From the NCBI GenBank assembly GCA_002007465.1, contig LNAC01000003.1, forward strand, positions 9,146,234 to 9,210,233: a DNA stretch of 64,000 nt, in the 5' to 3' direction. Positions 46,461-60,200 of the stretch are shown one piece after another (position 1 is the stretch's first letter; each line of letters opens with the position of its first letter). The notes below the pieces were generated by a model, which worked only from the letters and a program-made list of their open reading frames with translations, did not search any database and was not told where the DNA came from. The translations under genes were made by a program, and so were the position numbers. This DNA is from Ailurus styani (Eukaryota; Chordata; Mammalia; Carnivora; Ailuridae).

Positions 46461-48640
46461 CTGATTCTATAGCATTAACTAAGAATTTCAATATTATAAA
46501 ACTCTTTAATACAAACCTCATAGGTATATTTTTCACTTATCCATTATTGTTTCTTTAAATCTTAAAAGCGCTAAGCCAGAAGTATGCAAAATTTTAATTA
46601 AAAAAATTAATTCCCTAAAAATATAGCAGAGAGGTCAGGAATGCTAGCCAACCTCCTATTGTGCAACCCAGTGCAACTTATCTCTGGATCTCACTTTATT
46701 CACTTATGAGTTTAATCGTAGCACCAATTAGACCTATAGTGAGGGAAAAAGTGAGAGAATATATACAAAGACTAGCACAACCTAAATTATCAATAAAGTT
46801 AGATTTTTATTGGAAAGAAAGTTCAAATTATGCTCTCACTGGTAATGTCTAGATGTACTCATTCACTCCTCTGCTTTCATTTGGCTTTCCCTTGGTCCCC
46901 TTTATCCATTCCTATATGTCTGCTCTACACATTAAATTCTTGGCAGGGGAATTTTGCATAATTCTGGGTTTCATCTTGACCCCCCCCTTTAACTCAGTGA
47001 TAGATTCTACAAAAGGCAGACCATATTTAGGAATCCCTCAATATAGATCACCAGATATTTTTTCTGAAATTTTAAGAAAAAGAATATATTTGATATATTA
47101 AGGGAAGATTGCCATATTGTCATAGTTAATATTTAACTTCCAGTTAAATTTTTTAAAAAAACTATCAAATATCCTTACCATTACTTAGTTTAATATTTTG
47201 ATTTAATTACATATGTGGAGCTGTGATATCAAAACCTTTTCAGTGCTAATGTCTTCTAAAGATCTTAATCCAGCTCTCATTCTAAAAGATGGTGCAAGAT
47301 AATTAGAGAAGGAAGGTAAACTCCAGGCACTAAAAATTAATTTTGGGTAAAGTGTTTTAAGGAAAATAAAAAGCTATGCCGTGATTAACAATATAAGAGT
47401 AGTAAGAATTTCTTCACATGGCATGGAAGAAGAAAGAAAATTTAAACATAAAAACTGAAGAGAATTTAGTTAGATGTAAAATAGGGTCAATGTAAGAAAA
47501 GTCTCCAGAATCTCAACTGCATTGTGTAACAGAGACACCTGCTGGTTATTATATATTTCACTGTTCAAATTCTCACATACATTTGTTCTTTCGTTCTACA
47601 TCCTATTCCCCCAGATAGTCTCTAAACCACTGAAAATTCTCAGCATGAACATGATGATAGATTCCTATAAAAAGATAATTAAATCAATGGAGTGTATTTT
47701 TCACTTTGAATCTGGGGGAAAATCTGTGCAACAAGACAATTTTGCTAATGCCATTTTAATATAATTACATTAAGTCTGCTTTGTGTAATGTAATAATGCT
47801 GCTAAAAGTTAAAGCATACCATACAACTTTTTTTACCAGAAAAAAATAACTAGTGTTTGCTTTTTGAAAGTACATGCTAATACTATGGCTAGTGACAAAG
47901 ATAAAAATGATAAAACAAATGTATCTAACATACCAAATTAGGATTTCATCTTAGAAAATGAATATAAACCATGATTATGTAGAACACTAAAAGTTTACCT
48001 TCTAATATTATAAGCCAGTAAAAAGAAACAGGTTTATCTTCTCTCACTGTTGTAAAGTTCTCTAGATGTGTCTGTATCAACTACAGTGGTACTTTGAAGG
48101 TGTCAGACATAAACCTTGGTCAGCTGATTGTGACTGATAAATAGGGACTCCCATCCCTAAGAGAACTTTAACTCAGTGAAAAATATTTCTTTTAAATTCA
48201 GATTAATTAAGATAGTATGAATAAATATACTTTTGGCAAACAAAATAAAATCTGCGTTTTCCTTAACATCCTCAAATTTCTTGCTTTGAAAACAAAGATT
48301 TAAAAAATATTTCAAAACCAAGAATTACATTCAGAAACTAAAATTGCATGTGGCATAAATTAACTCAGTAAGTGAGATATTGTTCATGACTAAATTTAAA
48401 ATGTGAGTAAATTTTTAAAGTGCTAATTATAATCAACTGACATCAATTGACATATATTAACTCTCTGTGTTCAATACAAAGGAAGAGATGCAGAACTGTA
48501 AGGCAATTTATTTTCAAGGACCCCATATTCTAATTGAATAGACTACTTTACTTCTCATGAACTATTGTATGAAAAAGTCGGCATTTAATTATGAGCTAAA
48601 TCAAGTAATGATGACCCAATCTCATGTTACCCCCGCAAGA
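46461..48640. other. unassigned, AT-rich, no gene seen
   Basis: About 2.2 kb. Frames at 46853-47101 and 47522-47764 (about 80 codons each) show no family signature and fit chance in AT-rich DNA. Confidence 0.45.
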
Positions 48641-48960
48641 GTGTTAAGATAGTTAGAGAATAGTTAGGGAAATGTTTATGGTGGAAATGAATCCCAAATG
48701 GTAATATGAATACTGTGCTAAATTTGAGTAGGTGGAAGTCTTAGTGAAAAATCTTGCAGGCAAAGAGAATAACAGGAATAATGGGAAGGAAGCAAATCCT
48801 GGGAAGAGTTTGTGGGCAGAGAGTTGGTCTCCCTAAAGCAGAGAGTGCAATGATGGAATGGTAAGAAATATTTGGCTTGAAAGTGTGGGGCCAGAGTAGG
48901 GAGATTCCTGAAAGCTTGGCAGAAAGTTTAAATTTGATGCATCGGGACATAGAAAGATGA
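48640..48960 (+). repeat. ancient interspersed repeat, class not assigned
   Basis: GAAGGAAGCAAATCCTGGGA, TTGAAAGTGTGGGGCCAGAG, AGTTTAAATTTGATGCATCG suggest the 5' part of the family seen at 19660-20135. Weak. Confidence 0.35.
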
Positions 48961-49439
48961 GTTTTGATAAATTCAAAGAGAATGACTTCATAAATTCACT
49001 GTTTAGGGAAGATTAGTTTGGCAGGAATCTTCACCATAAGTGGTCTAAAATAGATTGGCTCCACTTGAGTTACTTTGCTAATAATATTTGGATTCAAACT
49101 TAAGCTACATGGAAAGCAGTACATATATAACTTCATACATTCTATATGATGATTAAATTATTTACTCGGTATCTATGCCAATAATAAATGAAGAAGAAAG
49201 TTAAGCAATAAATTTGATTCATATTGATGACCAGCCTAGTAAATGAGATTCCCATGCTCACCCTCTTCTACTTCCCTTGCTCCACTCCCTGATTGGAAGA
49301 TAAATACTGCTTAGAAGAAAGCAATAATTATCATTGTCTTTTATTATCTAATCCTCTTTAGGAAAAAGTAGACTTGTCTGAGTTATATAAGACTCAAGTA
49401 AGTATATAACAATAAGTGTAGTAGGGAATATATGCAACT
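48961..49439. other. unassigned
   Basis: No recognised repeat or exon. Confidence 0.4.
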
Positions 49440-49660
49440 ATTAATGAATGCTTATGATTTGTCAAACATAAATGACAATATTATCTCACTTCATTCTCAC
49501 AATGGCTCTGCAAAGAAGGAACTGTGATCTCCATTTCTACAGGTGGGTGGTCTGAGGCTCACAGAGTCTGGAAGAGCTTCCCTCAGATTGTGTATTAGGA
49601 TATAAAGTCAGGTCTGTCTAGCTCCAAAGATCACTCTCTCAGTATGATCCTACTCAGTCT
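49440..49660 (-). repeat. MIR SINE
   Basis: Antisense MIR: CTTCATTCTCACAATGGCTC, CTCCATTTCTACAGGTGGGT, GTCTGAGGCTCACAGAGTC, AAGTCAGGTCTGTCTAGCTC. Confidence 0.85.
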
Positions 49661-50765
49661 CTCTAGAGAGGACACTGCTTGAAACATTGAAACATTGAAA
49701 TGATTCCTGTCCAGGCCTTATCTTCATAAAGTGAAACGTCAAAGTTAAAGGCCATTTTAAACTACATCCAAGTTGTAGCATGACAAAATGTTAGTGGACT
49801 ACTGCTGCAGTAATCATGGAAAGTATGAGTATCAATAGCAAATTCTGGCTAAGGACTCAAGTGGCAGACTTTCGATTCATGATTTCAAAATTAATGTGAA
49901 GTATCCTAGAGTCCTAATGAAGCTTGACCTTGAGTAACAGGTAACATAATAATCTAGTTTTGTTTGTTTCTTTCAGATACTTAGTTTTGGGAATACCATT
50001 CAGGCATGTCTTCATTCTAGCTTGTTTTTTAAAGTTCTGAAAATAGACCATTGACATTGAGATTTTCTTGATTGCCCTTCTCATTTCAACATGACTTTTC
50101 ACTGTTACTGATTAGTATAACCCTATTTAGAGAGCAAATAATCTCTGATTTATAATTTTTAAATAAGAGAGAAAGAAGTTAAGGGCTGCTAGCTATGTAG
50201 ATACACAGTTCTTTCCAATTTCGGTAATAATGTACAATAAAAAAAGAGGAAATGGGTCTGGGTCAATTGATTTTAATGGCAGAAGCTAAAGTGTTTGGTC
50301 ACTTTCATTGACCCTTACTCACAAGTAAAAATTACCATTTCAGAGGTCCTAAGTCAATTCAAAATATGACATTTTTGGCTCAAGAGTTTTAAGATTGCAA
50401 CATAAGAATCTGGAGGACTTGTAATTCTGGAAGAATTATATATTAGATATATTAAAGAGCCCTCTCACTAGGAAAATAAGTGGCAGTTTCAATAAAACGT
50501 TGTTTTTATTGCATGCTAGTCTCCTGAAAATTTGAGGAAAATCTCTAAGAAACTAAAATATTTAAAAAGTTTGCTGAAACTTGAAGGGAGGGAGGCACAG
50601 ATACCCTAAAGGCGAATGCTAAAATCATTACACCTAATCCTAGGCCATTAACAAGACAGAGAAGATGAATTTGAGATTCTTGGATTTAGCCAGAGGCCTT
50701 GGACAAAGCAAAGTGGTCCAAAATCAACTGTTCTCATCAAAGTGGATGTCATAAGTCATTTTTTT
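49661..50765. other. unassigned, no gene seen
   Basis: No recognised repeat or exon. GAAACATT is tandemly repeated at about 49681-49699. Confidence 0.4.
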
Positions 50766-52925
50766 TCTCTTTCTTATACAAAAACTTAATTTTTTCAGCA
50801 GTTTTAGGTCGAAAGCAAAACTGTGGGGAGGAGGTACTGAGATTTCCCACATATCCTCTTACATCACAGATGCAGAGCCTTTACAATTATCAACATTTTC
50901 CACCACAGTGGCACTTTTGTTACAACTACTGAAGCTACACTGACACATCATAATCACTCAAAGTCCACAGTTTATCGTAGGGTTCATTCTTGGTGTTGCA
51001 CATTCTGTAGGTTTGGGTGAGTGTATAATGATATGTATCCATCATCAAAATGTCATACAGAATAATTCCATGAGCCTAAACACAACCTTCTGTGTTATGC
51101 CTATTTATTCCTCCGCTACACTCCAATCCTTGGCAGCCGTTGATCTTTTACTTTCCCCCACAGATTTGTCTTTTTCAGAATGTCATATAGGATAATTGGA
51201 ATCAGACAGTATGTAGCTTCTTCAAATTGACTGCTTTTACTTAGTAATAGGCATTTAAGTTTCTTCCATGTCTTTTCATGGCTTGATAGCACCTTTCTTT
51301 TTAACACTGAATAATATTCCATTGTACAACTATACCACAATTTTTTTATACACTCACCTACTGAAGGACATCTTGGCTGCTTCCAAGTTTTATTAATTAT
51401 GAACAAAGTCGCTATAAACATCCATGTGCAGGTTTCTGGTGGATATGAGTTTTCAACTCCTTTAGGTAACTATCAAGGAGCATGATTGCTGGATTGTATG
51501 GTAAAATTATTTTTAGTTTTTCTGGAAACTATAAAACTGTCTTCCAAAGTGACCATAACATTTTGCATTCCCACTAGCAATGAATGAGAGTTCCTGTTGC
51601 TCCACAGTCTCACAAGTTTTGCTGGGGTCGGTGTTCTAGATTTTGGCCATTCTAGTAAGTATATAGCAGTATTGCATGGTTGTTTAATGTGCATTTCCCT
51701 GATGAATATGATATACATCATCTTTTCATATGATTACTTTGCATCTGTGTATCATCTTTGTTAAGGTGTTAGTTAAGATCTTTGACCCATTTTTTAATCT
51801 GCTTGGTTTTTTTTATGTCAAGTTTTAAGAGTCCTTTGTGTATTTTGGATAACAATCCTTTATCAGATATGTCCTTTGCAAATATTTTCTCCTAGTCTTT
51901 GGCCTGTCTGTTCGTTCTCTTGATATTGTCTTTTGCAGAACAGAAGTTTTTAACTTTAATGAAGTCCAACTTATTATTTTTTTCATAGACCATGCCTTCG
52001 GTATCTAAAAGGTTATATCCATACCTGAGGTTCATCTAGGTTTTCTCCTATGTCATCTTCTAGTTTTACAGTTTTGTGTTTTACACTTAGATCTACAATC
52101 CATTTGTAGTTAAGTTTTGTGAAAGATGTAAGGTCTGTATCTATATTTAGTTTTTTGCATGTGGATTTCCAATTATTCCAACACCATTTGCTGAAAAGAC
52201 TACTTGGCTCCATTGTATTGACTCTGTCCCTTTGACAAAGATCAATTGACTATATTTATTTGTGTCAGTTTCTGAGCTCTTTACTCTGTTTCATTGATCT
52301 ACTTATCTATTCTTTCACCAATATCACATTGTCTTCATTAGTGCAGCTTTATAGTAAATCTTAAAGTTGGATAGCTTCAGTCCTCCAACTTCTTTTCTGT
52401 CAATATTATGTTGGCTATTCTGGGTCTTTTGTCTCTCCTATAAACTTTAGAATCACTTTGTTGATATCCACCAAATAACTTCTTAGGATTTTGATTGTGA
52501 TTGCATTGAATCTATAAGTCAGCTGGTATCTTTAGATAATATTTAATCTTCTTATCCATGATTATAAAATATCTATTTAGTTCTTCTTTGATTTCATTCA
52601 CTGGAGTTTGTAGTTTTCTTCATATAGACTTTGTACATATTATGCTAGATTAGACCTAAGTATTTCATATTTTTATTGCTAATGTAAATGGTTTTGATTT
52701 TAATTCCAAATTCTACTTGTTCATTATTGGTACACAGGAAAGCAATTGATTTTTGCATATTAAATTTGAATCCTGCAAATGTGCTATAATTACCAATTAG
52801 TTCCAGGACCTTTTTGTTGCTGTCAATTCTTTTAGATTTTCTACATAAATTATCATGTCATCTATGAAGAAAGACGTTTTATTTCTTCCTTCCCAATCTC
52901 TATACCATTTACTTCCTTTTCTTAT

Positions 52926-53121
52926 TTTTTTTAAAGATTTTATTTATTTATTTCACAGAGAGACACACAGCAAGAGAGGGAACACAAGCAGGGGGAGTGG
53001 GAGAGGGAGAAGCAGGCTTCCTAGTGAGCAGGAAGCCTAATGTGGGGCTCAATCCCAGGACCCACGGATCATAACCTGAGCTGAAGGCAGACACTTAACC
53101 ACTGAGCCACCCGGGCGCTCC
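52926..53121 (-). mobile_element. CAN-SINE in L1
   Basis: Antisense copy. Target TACTTCCTTTTCTT recurs as TACTTCCTTCTCTT. It splits the reverse transcriptase region of the L1. Confidence 0.95.
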
Positions 53122-53692
53122 TACTTCCTTCTCTTTTCTAATTGCATTGGCTAGGACTTCCAATACAATGTTGAAAATGAGTGGTGAGAGAGGACATCCC
53201 TGCCTTGTATCTGATCTTTGTAGGAAAGATTCAAGTTTCCCACTACTAAGTATGGTGTTAGCTCAAGATTTTTGTGTAGATATTCTGTATCAAATTGAGG
53301 AACTTCTCTTCTATTCCTAGTTTACTAAGCATTTCTCTCTTTTTCTTTTTTTGTTTCATGAATGGGTGTTCGATTTTGTCAAATGTTTTTTCTGCCTTTT
53401 TTTTTTATATAATCGTGTGGTTTTTTCCTGTAGCCTGTTGATATGATGGATTGCATTAATTGATTTTCAAATGTTAAACCAGCCTTGCACACCTGGGATA
53501 AATGCCAGTTGGTCATGGTATATAATTTTTTCTATACATTGTTGGATCTGATTTGCTACTATTTTGCTGAGGATTTTTGCATCTATGCTCCTCAGAGATA
53601 TTGGTCTTTCATTTTCTTTTCTTGTAATGTCTTTGGTTTTGGCATTAGGGTAATGTTGGTCTCATAGCGTGACTTAAGAAGTATTCCCTCTG

Positions 53693-53856
53693 GGCTCCTG
53701 GGTGGCTCAGTGGATTAAAGCCTCTGCCTTCGGCTCAGGTCATGATCTCAGGGTCTCCGCAGAGAGCCTGCTTCCTCCTCTCTCTCTGCCTGCCTCTCTG
53801 ACTACTTGTGATCTCTCTCTCTGTCAAATAAATAAATAAAATCTTTAAAAAAAAAA
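53693..53856 (+). mobile_element. CAN-SINE, mustelid-type with internal deletion
   Basis: GTGGATTAAAGCCTCTGCC copy. Sequence jumps from CTCAGGGTC to TCCGCAGAGAGCCTG, so about 35-40 bp around the GAGCCCCGCATCGGGCTC segment is missing. Perfect 17-bp target AAGAAGTATTCCCTCTG at 53676-53692 and 53857-53873. Confidence 0.97.
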
Positions 53857-54557
53857 AAGAAGTATTCCCTCTGCTTGCATACTCTGAAAGAAACTGTAGA
53901 GAATTGGCATAATTTCTTCCTTAAACGTTTGGTAGAATTTACCAGTGAACCCTTGTGGGCCTGTTGTTTTCTGGTTTCGAAGGTTATTAATTATCTATCA
54001 AATTCCTTTAATAGATATAGATCTATTCAGGTTGTCTATTTTTCTTGTGTGAATTTTGGCAAATATGTCTTTCAAGAAATTCACCCATTTCATGTAGGCT
54101 ATAACATTTATGGACATAGAACTTTTCATAATAGTCTTTTATTATCCTTTTAATGTCCATTGGTTTGGTAGTGATGTCTCCTCTTTCATATCTGATATTA
54201 ACAATTTATTGTACTTTCACTCTCTCTCCCTCTCTCTTCTTCTTTCCCTACCTCTCTTTCTCACCTCCACCACCCCCCACTTTTTTCTTAATTAACCCGG
54301 CTAGAAGCTTATTAATTTTACTGATTTTTCAAAGAACTGGCTTTGGGTTTATTTCTCTTCACTATTGATTTCTGCTCTAATTCTTATTATTTATTTTCTT
54401 CTGTATATTTTGGATTTAATTTTCTTTTCTTTTTCTACTTTCCTATGGTGGAAACTTAGGCTTTTTTTTTAAAGATCTTTTTTTAACATGCATGCATTCG
54501 ATGTATAAATTTCCCTCTTAGTATTATTTTCACTACTTCTCACAAATTTTGATAAGG

Positions 54558-54770
54558 TGGGGATGCCTGGGTGGCTCAGTTGGCTAAGCATCTGCCTTTC
54601 ACTCAGGTTATGATCCCAGGGTCCTGGGATTGAGCCCCACATCACCAGGCTCCCTGCTTAATCAGTGCGGAGCCTGCTTTTCCCTCTGCCTGCCGTTCCC
54701 CCTGCTTGTGCACATTCCTGCGCTCTCTCTCACACACACACAGACATAAATAAAAAAAATCTTAAAAACA
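54558..54770 (+). mobile_element. CAN-SINE in L1
   Basis: GGGATGCCTGGGTGGCTCAG head, (CA)n patch and AATAAAAAAAATC tail. Target TTTGATAAGG at 54548-54557 and 54771-54780. Confidence 0.96.
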
Positions 54771-54815
54771 TTTGATAAGGCATATTTCCATTTTCATTTA
54801 GTATTTCCCTTCTCC

Positions 54816-55335
54816 CACATGGAAGGCTAGAACTGACTGTAATTGGGTATTTCCCTTCCTCCAGGTCAACCGGGTTCTGGTTATCTAGTTTTTCCTAAGG
54901 GGAGACTTTGTTAAGAAGAGCAGAGAGCTCTGGTGTATTTCAAAATGGCTCCTTTTCCCCTCCCCCTGCTGAAGTAGAAGGGGAGTTTTTCTCGGACATG
55001 CGTTGTCCATTTGGAGCTTCCAGCAGTTCACCAATTACAGATCAAGTTTTCCTACACCCTGGCATTGGTTCTCACAGCAATTTCCACTCCTGAGTGTCTG
55101 TTCTACTAGGCCACAACTCCCTATATCCACTTCTTTGTCTCTCTAATCTTGAGGGCAGCAGTTTGCCCTATGTCCTAACTTGGCTTATGGATCCTAAAAG
55201 ACTTGCTAATTTTTCAGTTCAGTCTGTTCACCTCTTCATTTGTCACTGGGATACAGTGTGCCTTCTGAGAACCTTACATACAGAACTGAAACCTGAACAG
55301 TTTTTTTCTAATATTTTTTATGAATAATGGAAAGA
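54816..55335. other. unassigned
   Basis: Could be more L1 ORF2, but I cannot align it. Frames at 54908-55093 and 55094-55327 show no motif. Confidence 0.4.
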
Positions 55336-55339
55336 AAAA

Positions 55340-56480
55340 TGGCCAACATACTCCTGAAGAAGAGGAATGAAGTGACGGCATTTGCTCTCATAAATAATGA
55401 TCTACTATAAAACTATAATAATAAACAGTATTAGATCAGTTAACTGGCAAAATAGATTTGACAACTCAGAAACAGATGTATGCATATTGCAATGATACAT
55501 GATAGAGATGGCCATGCAAAACATAAAAATCATGGACCCTTCAATAAGTATTGGACAATTAGTTATACATATGGAAAAAAATCGTATAGATTTCCTTACC
55601 ACAAACCACACACAAATCAATTCTAGGTTGATTAAGGACTTTGTCTCAAAGCTAACAGAAGCGAACCCAGGAGGATATATTAATGACCTCAGAATAGGTG
55701 AGGTGTTTTTAAATAAGATACAAACAATGCTAACCATAAAAGATTGATGAAATTGGTCACTTTATATAATTAAAAGTTATGTCATTAAATGACACTACAA
55801 ATATATTGGAAAGATAAACCACAGGGATATTTGTAACACATATAATCTGAGAAATATTAGTATTCAAAATATGTAAATAGCTTCTAAAATTTGAAAGAAA
55901 AAAAATACTAGAAAAAATAAGTGAAGTTAAATAAACAGGAATTTCCAGAAGACAAAAAAGAAATGGGGAATAAATGTGAAAATATATTCAATTTCATTGA
56001 TGATCAGGAAAATGCAAATAAATATCACATAGATATTATTCTGCTCTCATCTGACTAGAAAATATTAACCAGTATGATAATGCTGAGTATTAATAGGCAA
56101 GAATGTGGCTCAGTTAAAACTCTATATGGCATGGGTAAGAGTATAAGTTTGGCAAAACCACTCTGACAAGAAATTTGGAATTATTTTCTAAAGCTGAACA
56201 TTTGTATATCCTACTTTCTCTTATTTCTAAACCATGGAGGAATGTTTTTACAATTACATCAAGAAAAACAGACAAGAATTTCCACAGCAGCATTCTTCAC
56301 AATAACAATAACTGAAAATAAGTGAAATGTCCATAAATAGGAGAATGGATAAATAAACTTAAGATTTTTCCCATGATGAACTATTTATATACCAATGAAA
56401 ATTAAGGATATATAACTACACAAAACAGCTTACAAAGTAAATATGGAGAGAAAAAAAGTCACAGAAATCTATGAAGAATG
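55340..56480 (+). repeat. L1M (sense), ORF2 3' part
   Basis: Sense ORF2: ACTATAATAATAAACAGTAT, ACAACTCAGAAACAGATGTA, TTAGTTATACATATGGAAAA, CACAAATCAATTCTAGGTTG, CCACAGCAGCATTCTTCACA, GAGAATGGATAAATAAACTT. The 82-codon frame 55499-55747 is a residue of ORF2, not a gene. Confidence 0.8.
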
Positions 56481-56599
56481 GGTATTTTTTCCTCGTGTCA
56501 ATTTAAGTAATTTGAAACTACATGTCCTAGAATACTTCTATCTGCTACTTTTAGTTAAATTTGCTTGTTTAAAAAAATTTATCTCAGCTTTTAAAAGGT

Positions 56600-57055
56600 G
56601 AAATTTTTAACTCCCAGAAGATTAGATACACTCATGCGTATTTGCAGCTCCTCATACGTTGTCACAGATCTTGGGAAAGGACAGCACCCAGGCCTGCCTG
56701 CTGCTCCCCGAAAATTTAAATTTTCTCCCTCAGCTTCTCTGATTCTGGCCAGGTAAAAGACAGAATGTCATCCTTCAGGTCACCTCCATCACCAAGATGG
56801 GAAGCCACAAGTGATAAATGTGTTTCTAGTTAGTCCTTGGTCTCTCCCTCTTTATGTCTAGTTCCACACAGGGACTCTGACTTGGCAAACTTTGAGCTGA
56901 AGGAGACCAAAAAAAGATCTACATAGACTGCCGAACTGGTTCCAGAATTAGGATTCCATAATTCCCTAAATTCTGATCCCTGTGATAAAGTCCTTATTCT
57001 TTATCACTCACATGGGTTCTGCTTCCCTGGGCAAACCCCAACTCATACAAACAGC
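56600..57055 (+). repeat. possible old LTR
   Basis: The 3' end (TATTCTTTATCACTCACATG, GGTTCTGCTTCCCTGGGCAA, ACCCCAACTCATACAA) resembles the terminal GGTTCTGTTTCCCTGGAGAA, CCCTGACTAATACA of old ERVL/MaLR LTRs. The 5' limit is a guess. Confidence 0.35.
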
Positions 57056-57955
57056 ATGATGTCAGGGCATGGCTAAATGTTTTAGGTAAAAAATGCATTG
57101 CACTGGTATATGTCATATTTTTTTTAAAGACAGAAAATAGCAAAGACAAAATTTGCCTCTGGGAGCGAAGCAGAAATAGGACAGGATAGGAAAGAAACCC
57201 ATTGGTAGATTCAGAGGTATTCCAAATGGCATGGGTAAAGTTCTTCAGGTCACAGGGGAGATTCACTGGTGTTCATTTTATTATTTTGCTTCATATTAAT
57301 ACATACCTTACATATATATAATTTTGTGTCTATCAAATTTATGTAAGAAAAATAAAAAATAAAGAACTGAGATATGAAAGGCATGAAAACAAAAGTTAAG
57401 AAATAAAAAAAAAAAAACAGGAAAAGAAGATAGTGTTTAGTGCAGAAGTTGCACCAATTTTCTGAACCACTCTAGAAAAAACCCATCCTCAGAGAGAGCA
57501 GAGGCTAGAAATATGAGGTCTGGGTGTAAGCCTCAGGGTAATTAGAATAATTTAGGAGTAGTAATTTTAGTCCTCTGGGTGTACACCAGAATGACTTGTC
57601 TGTCCAATGGACTAAGGCTGTAACCAGCAACGACTGCTTTTGGAACAAAGTTGCAGCAAGTTCCTAACTCCATTCTCACAGCCAGAGAAGCAATGGAGGA
57701 GTATTTCTGATAACACCATTCCACAGGGCACACATGAAAAGAAAAATGTTTCCACACATTTGCAGGGAATTCCTTCTCAATTTTCTCATTCCAGAACAGA
57801 AACCAATTATCATTATTTGGAGATGATTGCTACTCAGCAAATCAGAAACAAATCAAGTGAAAATCAATTCAGTGGTTTAATGGATCAAAAATCATTAGTT
57901 TAAGAGTTTTTAATCGGCAATGTAATTCTAAAAAGACTGCAAGGCAATACTAACA
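57056..57955. other. unassigned, no gene seen
   Basis: No recognised repeat or exon. Frame 57640-57903 (+, 87 codons) has no motif. Confidence 0.4.
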
Positions 57956-57959
57956 AAAG

Positions 57960-59590
57960 CTACAGAACACCTTGGAATAAACTAAACAGGGAATGCGTAA
58001 GACCTATTTGAGGAAAAATAAAACTGTACCACCAAACATAGAATGAAGTCTTCATTAAATGTGTAAATATGTCTTGTTCCCAGATGGGAAATCTCAGTTG
58101 TTGTAAAGATGTCAATTTTCCTCAAACAAATACATGTAATTAAGGTTTTAATCAAAATCCTAGTAATATTTTTCAGAGGAAAGGGAACTAAGTTGATTCT
58201 TAAGTCCATGTAGAAAAGGACATCAATGAAAAGAGATAAGAAATTGTCAAAATGAAGAATAATAAGCATACATTTGTCCAACCAGTTATAAATATGTATG
58301 ATACTGTTTCAGTTATTAAAACATTATGTTACTCACCCTGACAATCTGATTAATGAGACACAATTGTCAAGCAAAAGACCCATATGCGTTTGGAAATTTT
58401 ATATATGGTAAATGAAGCATTTCAAACCAATGGGGAAAGAACAGCTTATTCAGTAAATACTATTTTAACAATTGCCTTATATGTAGGAATAAAGTTGGAA
58501 ATCATTCTTGCAATATACATTATAATAAATTTATGTTAACTTTAATATTTGAATATTAAAAGACATAAATATGTAACAAAATGTGGGAACATTATTTAAA
58601 TCTTAATTTGGGAAGTTCTTTCAATGTATGATATCAACTTTAAAAGCCATAAAAGAAACTTAACTACATAAAAATATAAAATTTAACACAACAGAAGATG
58701 GCATAAACAAAAGAAAAAAAAACAAGTGACATACTGGGAAAACTACTACAACATATAATTGTGAGTTCTGATGTGGATATTAATAGTAAGAATCTACAAA
58801 ATAATAGATAAAATGAGGAATAAGTTCAGATATAAACAAAGTAAGTATAAATGAATTATAAACATTAACACTTTTAACAGCACCGTACACATATAATTGC
58901 AAAAATAAAGCAACTGCAATGTAATCCTCTCTATGTGTTTAGCAAATATTGATAAAATACAGCACATAAAACGATAAAAGGCAGGGAGGAGTAGGGGTCC
59001 ATACACATATAAACATACAAGAGTATAGCTTGGTACACAGTTTGTTAGAGGGCAAAATAGCAGTATCTATCAAAGTTCTGAATCTGTATAAATTTTAAAT
59101 TCTAATTAGTGATATACAAAAATAATGATAGAAAAAGGAAAAACAGACCCAGAAGGATTTCATTGCGGAATTATAATAGTAAAAAGCTAAAATAACACAA
59201 GTATCCGACACTACTGAAGTATCCGACTGTTTCAATAAATTACAGTGCATTAGTGTAGTGGAAAATTGCATAACTATCAGAAGGAAACAATTACGTATAA
59301 CAACATGGAAAAATAGCCACTGTGTCTGTGCATGTGTGTACGGCCTTGGTGTGTGGTTGTGGAAGATATACAAATTACAAAACTATATCACATAAGCACA
59401 ATCCTGTTAATAAAAAATTTATAGTTATGTATATCTATGCAGAAAAAAAATTCAAGAAAAGACACCATATGGGAAAGTTGGACTGTTTGAAGGGGAAAAG
59501 CTTTCTTTCTAATTTTATATACTACTGCATTGTTGAAATTTTTTACAAAAAGCTATATAAAGAGAATGTTTTCAGCTGGCCTAAAATTTA
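57960..59590 (+). repeat. L1M (L1ME-like, sense)
   Basis: Starts TTGGAATAAACTAAACAGGG (ORF2), then AAAGATGTCAATTTTCCTCA and TTTTAATCAAAATCCTAGTA. Later it shows the ORF2 end (GTATCCGACTGTTTCAATAA near 59220, AACAACATGGAAAAATAGCC near 59300). It closes with a 3' UTR containing TTGTTGAAATTTTTTAC. Highly decayed. Confidence 0.65.
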
Positions 59591-60074
59591 GGAAAAAATT
59601 TCACATTAAAAAAGGAGAAATCTAGGGCACAGTACACTTCACCTAATCCTCTGAGCTCATCATCTTCATGAATAAAACAACTCATTGGCAACATGTGTAA
59701 TTCTTAAAGTAGAAGGCACTGAAATAGGCTTAAACCTATCTCCTAGAATAGTGCAAAAGAAAAATTTTAGGAAATGGACAGTGAATTTTGCTAAATTGTA
59801 TTTAAAAGAGTCTTACAGTTAGCCTAAAAGAATCCCAAGTAGACTGCATTACAAGTATTATTTTCTTTATAGAAATTTTAGCTTATTATCAATTAAATCT
59901 CTCATTACAGTAAAAAAAAAAAGACTGAATGCTTCCCTTTAACACATGGAAGTTGAAATATATATAAAGACATAAAATAATATTTTTTTCAAAAAGCCTC
60001 CTGTCCACTAAGGTATATCTATCTTTGAAGTAGTTAACAAGCTTAAAGTTTCATGACTATTTTAGTAACTAGTT
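59591..60074. other. unassigned
   Basis: AT-rich, no recognised element. Confidence 0.4.
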
Positions 60075-60200
60075 GTTAAATATCTGGGCTCCTCCATCTA
60101 GACTATAAGCTCCCTGGGCTCAGGAATTCTTTCATTCTGGTTTCCTACTGTACACCGTGCCTATGAAGTGGTAGGTATAAAACAAATATTCATGGAAGCG
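60075..60200 (+). repeat. L2 LINE 3' end
   Basis: CTAGACTATAAGCTCCCTGG, CTCAGGAATTCTTTCATTCT, TACTGTACACCGTGCCTATG and AAACAAATATTCATGGAAG follow the L2 terminus. Confidence 0.82.

Larger units (their letters stand above)
50770..54815 (-). repeat. long L1MA/L1MB-type element, 3' UTR through most of ORF2
   Basis: Antisense L1 with its landmarks in order over about 3.4 kb net of SINEs: 3' UTR (CATAATCACTCAAAGTCCAC), ORF2 C-terminus, and reverse transcriptase. Minus-strand frames translate to ORF2-like text, for example KTWKQPRCPS and EYYSVLKRK within 51116-51421, and KWCWNNWKSTCKKL within 52013-52213. The catalytic FADD core reads FIDD (52854-52868). Upstream ORF2 runs to CACAAATTTTGATAAGG near 54541 and resumes after a SINE. 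Many stops and frameshifts: it is dead. Confidence 0.93.

Noticed and set aside
51116..51421. 101-codon minus-strand frame with KTWKQPRCPS
   Set aside because: Recognisable L1 ORF2 C-terminus in a decayed element, not a host gene.
55499..55747. 82-codon plus-strand frame
   Set aside because: Residue of L1 ORF2; continuous with L1 sequence on both sides.
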